5,225 bases of DNA from Bacteroidota bacterium (GTDB lineage: Bacteria > Bacteroidota > Bacteroidia > Flavobacteriales > Weeksellaceae), in NCBI GenBank assembly GCA_023433225.1, contig JAEZDQ010000044.1:1-5225 (forward strand), in the 5' to 3' direction. Shown here one piece after another: positions 1-4,880 of this stretch. The translations under genes and the position numbers were made by a program. Each line of letters begins with the position of its first letter. Positions within the stretch are counted from its first letter, which is position 1. Under the pieces are notes generated by a model. That model had not been told where the DNA came from. It did not search any database and saw only the letters and a program-made list of their open reading frames with translations.

Positions 1-328
1 GAATACAGATGACAATCCGCAAGGATGGTGAGAAAAAAGTCCCCTTGATGCCGGGTATCTGTTTGATGAACTCCCGGATCATGAATTCGGACGCCTCGAA
101 ATCTGCGATTACACCGTCTTTCAACGGCCGCACGGTTTTGATGTCATCATGGGTTTTCCCCTGCATGTGTTTTGCTTTTTCACCCACGGCAATGACTTTG
201 TTGGTTCTCCGGTCAATGGCTACGATGGAAGGGCTGTCGACTACCACCTTGTTGTTGTGTATGATAAGTGTATTGGCCGTCCCTAAATCAATGGCGACTT
301 CCTGCGTGAAAAAATTAAATAACTTCAT
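1..328 (-). CDS. mreB: Rod shape-determining protein MreB, N-terminal part (cut by window edge)
   Basis: MreB is the bacterial actin homologue that forms membrane-attached filaments and steers the elongation machinery for peptidoglycan synthesis. The ATG lies at 328-326 and 109 codons run without a stop to the left edge, so about a third of a protein that is usually near 340 residues is present. The translation begins MKLFNFFTQEVAIDLGTANT. The DLGTANT stretch (residues 14-20) is the first phosphate-binding loop of the actin/Hsp70 ATPase fold. VVVDSPSIVAID (28-39), VGEKAKHM (48-55), a TVRPLKDGVIADF segment (65-77) and FFSPSLRIVI (98-107) match the MreB order closely. The hydrophobic, Phe-rich start could help membrane contact, as in other Gram-negative MreBs. 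It is downstream of the NlpC/P60 gene on the same strand but is separated by a 162-bp gap holding its own likely promoter. mreC and mreD would be expected just outside the window. Confidence 0.96.
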   Translation of the reverse strand, partial: MKLFNFFTQEVAIDLGTANTLIIHNNKVVVDSPSIVAIDRRTNKVIAVGEKAKHMQGKTHDDIKTVRPLKDGVIADFEASEFMIREFIKQIPGIKGTFFSPSLRIVICI

Positions 329-365
329 TTAAAATTTAAAAAACGTTAATCTGCGTAAGGTGCTA

Positions 366-373
366 CAAAAATA
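366..373 (-). promoter_or_regulatory. mreB: Probable -7 promoter box for mreB
   Basis: On the minus strand this reads TATTTTTG, a full match to the Bacteroidota -7 consensus TAnnTTTG. It would start transcription near 360 and give a leader of about 30 AT-rich bases before the mreB ATG at 328. I see no clear TTG at the -33 position, so the call rests on the -7 box and its placement. The same extended string TATTTTTGTAG recurs upstream of the methyltransferase gene. Confidence 0.5.
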
Positions 374-415
374 GGTAAATTATAACGAGTTTATATAAGT
401 TAAAATTGCCTTTTT

Positions 416-446
416 TTGAAAAAGTTGAATATTTTGACCTTTTTGA
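416..446. repeat. Four TTGA tetramers at exact 9-bp spacing in the mreB upstream region
   Basis: TTGA occurs at 416-419, 425-428, 434-437 and 443-446, so the starts are exactly 9 bp apart. The bases between are AT-rich and not conserved. The series lies about 45 to 75 bp upstream of the proposed mreB -7 box and fills much of the 162-bp gap (329-490) between mreB and the NlpC/P60 gene. I see no credible gene in that gap. The array could be a run of protein-binding half-sites or a decayed short tandem repeat. Chance in AT-rich DNA is also possible. Confidence 0.35.
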
Positions 447-475
447 ATTTCCGGATGGCGCAAAAGGAATTAATT

Positions 476-490
476 AATTGAAAATCAATT
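476..490 (-). terminator. Weak AT-rich hairpin directly after the NlpC/P60 gene
   Basis: AATTGA (476-481) and TCAATT (485-490) form a six-pair stem with a three-base loop immediately after the TAA stop at 493-491. The stem has only one G-C pair and no clean run of T follows on the minus strand. It is at best a weak transcript end, and read-through into mreB is possible. Confidence 0.2.
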
Positions 491-1252
491 TTATATGATT
501 TTTTTAATCACCCTTAATTTATGGGAATAGGTTTGTGAATCCGTATTGAAAATTCCGTTCGTGTCAAAAGGGTCGATGCGGACTTTGCCGTGTGCATGGA
601 TGATTTTGTTTCCTCCCAGAATGATTCCCACGTGGATGATTTTGCCTTCCGTATTGTCAAAAAACGCCAAATCGCCTGGTTCCGCTTCTTCTATAAAACT
701 CAAGGCTTCACCCATTTCTGCCTGTTGGTAAGCGTCTCGGGGTAAATTTGCGCCGGCGAATTTGTAAACTTGTTGCACCAAGCCCGAACAATCTATGCCG
801 AAAACCGATTTTCCGCCCCATAAATAGGGCGTGTTCAGGTACATCTGCGCCAAATCCGCTAAATCGGATTTTGAGGAATTCCCTGTCCTTGATTCTCCTA
901 AGTATTCAATTTCTTTAGGACCGAATCTGATTTTTCCTTCCGCTAAATTCACCAAAATGGCCGCCATGGGAACTGTGAGAGGCATTCCGTTTTCCACTGC
1001 GAGATTGAAACTTTCGGACGCGAATTGGTCATTCCGGATTGAATGGTATTCTGCTTCGTTCAATTCCAGAAACTGTTTGGGGTCTGCCCAGCCTTCGTAG
1101 CCGTCAAAATCGGCTTTGACCCGAATCCAGTTTTTTCGTGACTCCAGTATTTCCGCTTTTTCGCCAAATAAAAGCTGAGTTACCATTTCCGAACGGTCGG
1201 AAGATTCGGCGCGCAAAGGCGATACACTTACTTGGCAAATTGCATATTTCAT
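491..1252 (-). CDS. Cytoplasmic NlpC/P60 family (C40) peptidase with SH3b domain
   Basis: This is a cysteine peptidase of the NlpC/P60 family, which cleaves gamma-D-Glu to diamino-acid bonds in cell-wall peptides. The true start is taken as the ATG at 1252 (MKYAICQ, 253 residues). Two codons upstream is an in-frame TTG, but related proteins begin at MKY-like sequence. Residues about 1-62 look like an SH3b domain, with LRAESSDRSEMVTQLLFGE and then YEGWAD. A linker or second SH3-like part follows to about 125. The NlpC/P60 domain covers about 130-235, with catalytic Cys155 in DCSGL, His207 in IIHVGI and a third His at 219 in IIHAHG. There is no signal peptide or lipobox. That suggests a cytoplasmic enzyme for recycled murein peptides, like Bacillus YkfC, rather than a secreted hydrolase; this role is inferred. 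It lies 39 bp after the methyltransferase gene on the same strand, so the two may be co-transcribed. Confidence 0.9.
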   Translation of the reverse strand: MKYAICQVSVSPLRAESSDRSEMVTQLLFGEKAEILESRKNWIRVKADFDGYEGWADPKQFLELNEAEYHSIRNDQFASESFNLAVENGMPLTVPMAAILVNLAEGKIRFGPKEIEYLGESRTGNSSKSDLADLAQMYLNTPYLWGGKSVFGIDCSGLVQQVYKFAGANLPRDAYQQAEMGEALSFIEEAEPGDLAFFDNTEGKIIHVGIILGGNKIIHAHGKVRIDPFDTNGIFNTDSQTYSHKLRVIKKII

Positions 1253-1291
1253 ATTCAAAAGTAGAATTTAGAAGTCAGAATTCCATAGAAA

Positions 1292-1933
1292 TCAGATTTT
1301 TCTTATTAAACTGATTCCGTCGCGAATCGGCAAAATGATGGATTCTACCCGTTTATCTTTAGAAACCAATTCATTGAATTCCTTTAAAACGGTGGTGTCC
1401 TTGTCATTGGCTTGGGCTTCCTCCAAGACTTTTCCGTACCAGAGCACATTGTCTGCCAGAATCACCCCGCCCGGATTCATTTTCTCCAAAACTTTTTCGA
1501 AATAATGAATATAATTGGATTTGTCGGCATCGATGAAAACCAAATCAAGTCTTTCATTTAACTCTTCCAAAACATCCAGTGCATTGCCGATTCTGATTTC
1601 AATTTGACCGGAGAATTCTGATTCGGCAAAATATTTTTCAGGAAGATACATCAGTTCTTCATTTCGGTCAATAGTAATGATTTTCCCGTCTTTCTGCAAT
1701 CCTTCTGCCAGACACAAAGTCGCATACCCGGTAAAAGTCCCGATTTCGAGAATGGTTTTCGGCCGGATTATTTTGGATATCAGGCTCAAAAAACGCCCTT
1801 GGTATCCTCCGGACAGCATTTGCGGTTGGGTGGTTTTTTGAAAAGTTTCCTTTTCCAAACGTTTTAGTAAATCTGATTCGGGCGTGGTGTGAACCTTTAA
1901 ATAATTCTCCAGTTCTCCGGGTAAAAATTCCAT
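1292..1933 (-). CDS. Class I SAM-dependent O-methyltransferase (CCoAOMT-like, Methyltransf_3)
   Basis: The 213-residue protein has the full length and motif order of the cation-dependent O-methyltransferases related to caffeoyl-CoA O-methyltransferase. These move a methyl group from S-adenosylmethionine to a hydroxyl, often of a catechol. The SAM-binding loop is LEIGTFTGYATL (62-73), with the acidic residue for the ribose in ITIDRNEE (86-93). The metal ligands expected for the family are present: Asp135 in FIDADKSNY and Asp161-Asn162 in LADNVLW. Lys138 sits where the family has a conserved Lys. The C-terminal IRDGISLIRKI is the usual final strand. The start ATG at 1933-1931 is the only sensible one, and the family's N-terminal helices follow it. 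No Shine-Dalgarno is visible, as is normal in Bacteroidota. The natural substrate cannot be read from the sequence. The neighbouring NlpC/P60 and CoA-transferase genes do not point to one. Confidence 0.93.
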   Translation of the reverse strand: MEFLPGELENYLKVHTTPESDLLKRLEKETFQKTTQPQMLSGGYQGRFLSLISKIIRPKTILEIGTFTGYATLCLAEGLQKDGKIITIDRNEELMYLPEKYFAESEFSGQIEIRIGNALDVLEELNERLDLVFIDADKSNYIHYFEKVLEKMNPGGVILADNVLWYGKVLEEAQANDKDTTVLKEFNELVSKDKRVESIILPIRDGISLIRKI

Positions 1934-1953
1934 TCAAATGCTTTTAATGCCTA

Positions 1954-1961
1954 CAAAAATA
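1954..1961 (-). promoter_or_regulatory. Probable -7 promoter box for the O-methyltransferase gene
   Basis: The minus strand reads TATTTTTG here, a full TAnnTTTG match, 20 bp upstream of the ATG at 1933. The leader would be only about 15 bases. No TTG is seen at the expected -33 distance. It lies in the 77-bp gap shared with the divergent scoA gene and mirrors the plus-strand box at 1982-1989. Confidence 0.5.
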
Positions 1962-1981
1962 CACTTTTCGTTAAATTATCG

Positions 1982-1989
1982 TATTTTTA
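1982..1989 (+). promoter_or_regulatory. Possible -7 promoter box for scoA-scoB
   Basis: TATTTTTA differs from TAnnTTTG only at the last base. It ends 21 bp before the scoA ATG at 2011, so the leader would be about 16 bases. No TTG is present at -33. With the minus-strand box at 1954-1961 it forms a perfect 8-bp inverted repeat, AAAAATAC (1955-1962) and GTATTTTT (1981-1988), with an 18-bp spacer. Confidence 0.35.
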
Positions 1990-2010
1990 TCCGCGTTCAA
2001 AATAAAAGAA

Positions 2011-2712
2011 ATGATCAACAAAAAAGTAGAAAATGTACAGGTTGCCTTGGAAGGCGTGAAAGACGGGATGACGCTGATCGTTGGCGGATTCGGGCTTTGC
2101 GGGATACCGGAAAATATAATAGCTGAATTGGTTCGGCTGGAAGTAAAAGACATCACCTGTATTTCCAATAATGCAGGCGTGGACGATTTTGGCTTGGGAT
2201 TGTTGTTGAAACAAAAGCAAATCAAAAAAATGATTGCTTCTTATGTAGGAGAAAACGCTGAATTTGAACGGCAAATGCTTAGTGGCGAAATGGAAGTAGA
2301 ATTGACGCCCCAAGGAAGTCTGGCTGAAAAATGTCGCGCTGCCCAACACGGATTCCCGGCGGTCTGGACGCCGGCCGGATTCGGAACGGAAGTAGCTGAA
2401 GGAAAAGAAACTCGTGAATTTGACGGGAAAATGTATGTATTGGAAATGGCTTATAAAGCTGACTTTTCCTTTGTCAAAGCCTGGAAAGGAGATGAAGCCG
2501 GCAACCTGATTTTCAAAGGAACTGCCCGAAATTTCAATGCGCCGATGACAGGTGCCGGAAAAATTACGGTGGCCGAAGTAGAAGAACTCGTTCCTGCAGG
2601 TGAGCTCGACCCGAACCAAATCCATATTCCGGGAATTTTTGTCCAAAGGATTTTCCAAGGAGAAAAGTATGAAAAGAGGATTGAGCAAAGAACGGTTCGT
2701 AAAAGAGTCTAA
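2011..2712 (+). CDS. scoA: 3-oxoacid CoA-transferase subunit A (succinyl-CoA:acetoacetate)
   Basis: Subunit A of the two-subunit CoA-transferase that moves CoA from succinyl-CoA to acetoacetate, giving acetoacetyl-CoA and succinate. This lets the cell use ketone bodies and the acetoacetate from leucine and related breakdown. The 233 residues show the expected order: [11 protein letters not shown] (25-35), [16 protein letters not shown] (51-66), a [14 protein letters not shown] segment (120-133), FDGKMYVLE (137-145), [10 protein letters not shown] (157-166), RNFNAPM (173-179) and [12 protein letters not shown] (190-201). The C-terminal [14 protein letters not shown] is the usual tail, so the gene is not truncated by the repeat that follows. 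The start ATG at 2011 gives the normal N-terminus. scoB follows after 105 bp, wider than the tight coupling usual for this pair. It is transcribed away from the methyltransferase gene. Confidence 0.95.
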   Translation: MINKKVENVQVALEGVKDGMTLIVGGFGLCGIPENIIAELVRLEVKDITCISNNAGVDDFGLGLLLKQKQIKKMIASYVGENAEFERQMLSGEMEVELTPQGSLAEKCRAAQHGFPAVWTPAGFGTEVAEGKETREFDGKMYVLEMAYKADFSFVKAWKGDEAGNLIFKGTARNFNAPMTGAGKITVAEVEELVPAGELDPNQIHIPGIFVQRIFQGEKYEKRIEQRTVRKRV

Positions 2713-2732
2713 GCGTTTATACCTCTTCGCGT

Positions 2733-2793
2733 TCATGGTTCGACAAGCTCACCATGACGTAGATTTTAAGGTCATCCTGAGCTTGTCGAAGGA
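2733..2793. repeat. Inverted pair of a dispersed hairpin repeat (core TCGACAAGCTC) between scoA and scoB
   Basis: The arm TTCGACAAGCTCACCATGAC (2739-2758) faces GTCATCCTGAGCTTGTCGAA (2771-2790). They pair at 18 of 20 positions around a 12-base loop, with a CC/CC internal mismatch at 2752-2753 and 2776-2777. Each copy also folds on its own. In the left copy TCATGGT (2733-2739) pairs with ACCATGA (2751-2757), and in the right copy TCCT (2775-2778) pairs with AGGA (2790-2793). Both enclose the same 11-base core in opposite orientations. The arms change together (GGT with ACC, CCT with AGG) while the core stays the same. From memory, sequences like this recur in intergenic DNA of many bacterial genomes, including Bacteroidota, but I cannot count copies here. 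No transposase is present. It occupies most of the 105-bp spacer between the subunit genes and could cause pausing, RNA processing or partial termination there. Confidence 0.85.
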
Positions 2794-2817
2794 CAATATT
2801 ATTTCAAAACCACAGCA

Positions 2818-3471
2818 ATGTTAACAAAAGAACAAATCGCACAAAGAATAGCCAGAGAGCTGAAAGATAAATATTATGTCAACCTCGGAATCGGAATTCC
2901 GACTTTGGTGGCAAATTATATTCCCCAAGGGATTGAAGTGGAATTCCAAAGTGAAAACGGGGTGCTCGGAATGGGGCCTTTCCCTTTTGAAGGCGAAGAA
3001 GACCCGGATTTGATCAATGCCGGAAAGCAAACCATAACTACCATGCCCGGTGCCGCTTTTTTTGATTCTGCCATGAGTTTTGGGATGATCCGCGGGAAAC
3101 ACGTGGACTTAACGGTTCTCGGAGCGATGGAAGTGGATCAGAACGGTGACATTGCTAACTGGAAAATTCCCGGGAAAATGGTAAAAGGAATGGGCGGTGC
3201 AATGGATTTGGTGGCTTCGGCCGAAAATATCATTGTAGCGATGATGCACACCAACAAAGCCGGAGAATCCAAAATCTTAAAAAAATGCACGCTCCCATTG
3301 ACCGGTGTAAACTGCGTTAAAAAAGTGGTAACTGACCTTTGCGTGATGAGCATTGAAAACGGAAGTTTCATTTTGCTGGAGCGTGCTCCCGGCGTTTCCG
3401 TGGAACACATTCAAAAATCCACCGAAGGGAATTTAATCGTGGAAGGAGAAATTCCGGAGATGGTGTTTTAG
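2818..3471 (+). CDS. scoB: 3-oxoacid CoA-transferase subunit B (succinyl-CoA:acetoacetate)
   Basis: The catalytic subunit of the CoA-transferase, partner of the scoA product. The 217 residues match the family length. VNLGIGIPTLVANY (21-34) leads to EFQSENGVLGMGP (42-54), where Glu46 in SENG is the residue expected to form the glutamyl-CoA thioester intermediate (Glu305 in pig SCOT). Further family motifs are DLINAGK (64-70), PGAAFFDSAMSFGMIRGKH (77-95), LTVLGAMEVD (98-107), the glycine-rich GMGGAMDLV (124-132) and a C-terminal LLERAPGVS (186-194). All key parts are intact. The ATG at 2818 gives the standard N-terminus MLTKEQIAQR. No Shine-Dalgarno precedes it, and the right hairpin repeat ends about 25 bp upstream, so that structure could affect its translation. 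A GC-rich hairpin begins 11 bp after the stop. Confidence 0.96.
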   Translation: MLTKEQIAQRIARELKDKYYVNLGIGIPTLVANYIPQGIEVEFQSENGVLGMGPFPFEGEEDPDLINAGKQTITTMPGAAFFDSAMSFGMIRGKHVDLTVLGAMEVDQNGDIANWKIPGKMVKGMGGAMDLVASAENIIVAMMHTNKAGESKILKKCTLPLTGVNCVKKVVTDLCVMSIENGSFILLERAPGVSVEHIQKSTEGNLIVEGEIPEMVF

Positions 3472-3481
3472 CCTCCCCTAA

Positions 3482-3503
3482 CCCCTCCAAAGGAGGGGAT
3501 TTT
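3482..3503 (+). terminator. GC-rich hairpin after scoB: intrinsic terminator and/or dispersed repeat
   Basis: CCCCTCC (3482-3488) and GGAGGGG (3492-3498) form a perfect seven-pair stem with an AAA loop, followed by ATTTT. It starts 11 bp after the scoB stop, the right place to end that transcript. The T run is short, so termination may be incomplete. The wider string around CCTAACCCCTCCAAAGGAGG resembles an intergenic repeat I remember as frequent in flavobacterial genomes. Both readings can be true at once. Confidence 0.65.
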
Positions 3504-3532
3504 AGATAAAGGAAACAGAATCATTATAAGAT

Positions 3533-3715
3533 ATGTACGAGCAGTTTTTCACTTGTCCGAATTGCTGGGAAGAAATTTCGATGTTAGTCGATGTTTCTGT
3601 TCCGTATCAGAAATATGTAGAGGACTGTGAAGTATGTTGCAATCCGTTGGAAATTACCGTGCGTTGCGAGGAAGGAGAATTGATTGAGTTTGAGGTTCTA
3701 AGTTTAGAGCAATAG
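3533..3715 (+). CDS. CPXCG-motif cysteine-rich small protein (Cys_rich_CPXG-like)
   Basis: A 60-residue acidic protein. Two cysteine pairs stand out: CPNC (Cys8 and Cys11) and DCEVCC (Cys32, Cys35, Cys36), with a further Cys45. The layout, with the D20-V-S-V-P-Y stretch and the DCEVCCNPLEI segment, matches the family of small CPXCG-motif proteins (PF14255), whose function is not known. The two pairs probably hold one zinc ion as a ribbon; that is inference. The usual glycine after the first CPxC is Trp12 here. The ATG at 3533 is the natural start. No clear TAnnTTTG box or ribosome binding site is seen in the 61 bp after scoB, so it may depend on read-through past the hairpin at 3482-3498. The lipoprotein gene starts 3 bp after its stop, which suggests a shared transcript. 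Confidence 0.85.
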   Translation: MYEQFFTCPNCWEEISMLVDVSVPYQKYVEDCEVCCNPLEITVRCEEGELIEFEVLSLEQ

Positions 3716-3718
3716 AAC

Positions 3719-4162
3719 ATGAGATTTTTATTTTTATTAATCCCGACAGTCCTTCTCTTGAGTTGTTCGAAACAAATTTGCCCTTTGAAAAACGGTAGAA
3801 TTTATGAGAACGAAAATTTAGATCCGTATTCGATGTCCGACCCCAATAATTATATCATTATTACATCTGAATTTCCGGAAGTGTATTCTGTTTCTGATGG
3901 TGAAATTATAAGCATCATCCTTATTCCTCAAGATAATAAAGCCATTCTCATAAAGTCTAAGAATAGGGAGCAAAAAGAATATTTCTATGTTTATTCAGGT
4001 TTGGAATCGGTGAACTTCCAAAAGGGCGATACCGTCCATAAAAAAGATATTTTGGGGAAATTAAAGTTCAATGGTGAATTCTATGAATTAATATTTCAAT
4101 ACAGAGAAAACTCATCATTCAAACAAAATCCGCGAAATTGCATTAAATGTAAAACGAATTGA
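3719..4162 (+). CDS. Small lipoprotein with a degenerate M23/LytM-like domain
   Basis: The 147-residue product starts with Arg2, a hydrophobic stretch and a lipobox, LLSC, that places the lipidated cysteine at residue 16. It should be a lipoprotein exported to the cell envelope. I do not recognise it as a named family. Part of it follows the pattern of M23 (LytM) endopeptidases: VYSVSDGEIISI (residues about 55-66) resembles VYAVADGxVxxI, then FYVYSGLESVNFQKGDTVHKKDILGKL resembles the Y-x-H-L ... V-x-x-G-D-x-V-x-x-G-x-x-I-G stretch, and YELIFQYR resembles LHFEIR. Every position where M23 enzymes carry zinc ligands is replaced, so catalysis is unlikely. The C-terminal end has a CIKC motif, and Cys21 lies near the N-terminus. 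Codon use looks more AT-rich than in the neighbouring genes. It follows the CPXCG gene by 3 bp. It could be an adaptor or structural domain, or just a fast-evolving envelope protein. Confidence 0.75.
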   Translation: MRFLFLLIPTVLLLSCSKQICPLKNGRIYENENLDPYSMSDPNNYIIITSEFPEVYSVSDGEIISIILIPQDNKAILIKSKNREQKEYFYVYSGLESVNFQKGDTVHKKDILGKLKFNGEFYELIFQYRENSSFKQNPRNCIKCKTN

Positions 4163-4164
4163 AT

Positions 4165-4821
4165 TTAACGGGACAAATTAGCCAACCACTTCATCAAATC
4201 AAAATAATTCTGGGGAACCAAACCGTGACCGCTTCGATATTCGTGGTACTCATTTCTGATGTTTAATTTATCCAGAAAAGGTTTTCCTTTTTGCGCCCAT
4301 TCGACCGGAATGACCATGTCGTCGATTCCGTGCGAAATGTAGAAATTCAGTTTAGAAAAATCTTTCGCAGAATCAATTTCCCCGATGAAATCCAGTTCGG
4401 GATAACCGCTCAGACAAGCAATATTTTTCAGCTTTTCAGGATAATTCAAAGCCATGGAGTAGGCAAGGATCGCCCCCTGACTAAAACCGATTACCGTTAC
4501 ATTTTCTTTATCGAGATTTTCTAACGCAGTAATTTCATCAATAAATTTTACCAGATTTTCCCTTGATTCAACAGCCTGCGGAACATTGTTGAACTTTTGC
4601 ATATTGACAAAATCGATTTCGTACCAGGCATACATTCCCGGATTCAAATTGTGGATTCCGCGTACACTTACCACATGAAATTCATCCGGGAGGTCTTCCG
4701 CAAAACTGAACAAATCTTCTTCATTGCTCCCGTAACCGTGAATGAGCAACAAAAGTGGATTTTTATCTAAATTTTTTTTGGGTTTTCTTTCCAGATATTG
4801 GATGCCTGCAATTGTTTTCAT
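4165..4821 (-). CDS. Alpha/beta hydrolase, carboxylesterase/phospholipase-like (Abhydrolase_2 type)
   Basis: A 218-residue serine hydrolase with the length and layout of the Abhydrolase_2 (carboxylesterase/acyl-protein-thioesterase-like) family. The oxyanion-hole strand is LLLLIHGYGSNEEDLF (23-38). The nucleophile elbow GFSQGA puts Ser114 in GxSxG. HGIDDMVIP (164-172) carries the catalytic Asp168, and SGHGL (197-201) the catalytic His199, so the triad is complete. There is no signal peptide, so it is probably cytosolic. Such enzymes cleave small esters or thioesters; the substrate cannot be told. The ATG at 4821 gives a compact start (MKTIAGIQYLERKPKK). Its own promoter is likely in the 59-bp gap upstream. 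Its stop codon is 2 bp from the stop of the convergent lipoprotein gene, with no terminator between. Confidence 0.93.
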   Translation of the reverse strand: MKTIAGIQYLERKPKKNLDKNPLLLLIHGYGSNEEDLFSFAEDLPDEFHVVSVRGIHNLNPGMYAWYEIDFVNMQKFNNVPQAVESRENLVKFIDEITALENLDKENVTVIGFSQGAILAYSMALNYPEKLKNIACLSGYPELDFIGEIDSAKDFSKLNFYISHGIDDMVIPVEWAQKGKPFLDKLNIRNEYHEYRSGHGLVPQNYFDLMKWLANLSR

Positions 4822-4838
4822 AAATCAAAATTCCGCTG

Positions 4839-4871
4839 CAAATCTAATCAAACTTACCTTGTTTGCGACAA
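4839..4871 (-). promoter_or_regulatory. Probable Bacteroidota-type promoter for the hydrolase gene
   Basis: On the minus strand TTG (4871-4869) is followed after 22 bp by TAGATTTG (4846-4839), fitting the flavobacterial pattern TTG, a 17-23 bp spacer and TAnnTTTG. A second full -7 match, TAAGTTTG (4856-4849), overlaps the spacer, but no TTG sits at a good distance for it. The leader to the ATG at 4821 would be about 12 or about 21 bases, depending on which box is used. Confidence 0.5.
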
Positions 4872-4880
4872 AAAAAATCC

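Noticed and set aside
9..332. Plus-strand open frame of 107 codons over the left end
   Set aside because: It lies opposite the clear mreB coding sequence, and its translation shows no family motif.
1253..1258. TTG at 1258 as an upstream start for the NlpC/P60 gene
   Set aside because: It would add only two residues. The ATG at 1252 matches the family N-terminus, and no ribosome binding site favours the TTG.
1256..1263. TACTTTTG on the minus strand just before the NlpC/P60 start, a TAnnTTTG match
   Set aside because: It ends 3 bp before the ATG, so transcription would start inside the coding region.
1668..1937. Second minus-strand open frame within the methyltransferase gene
   Set aside because: It is out of frame with the conserved methyltransferase, with no recognisable domain.
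1987..2736. Minus-strand open frame of 249 codons opposite scoA
   Set aside because: It is a shadow of scoA, whose motifs are unmistakable; the reverse translation is low-complexity Phe/Ser-rich.
2600..2824. Plus-strand open frame of 74 codons spanning the scoA end and the repeat
   Set aside because: The part after scoA is just the translated repeat (VRQAHHDV and VILSLSKD), a kind of peptide I remember as a recurring spurious annotation.
4291..4524. Plus-strand open frame opposite the hydrolase
   Set aside because: It is a shadow of the hydrolase gene, which has an intact catalytic triad; no independent start signal is seen.
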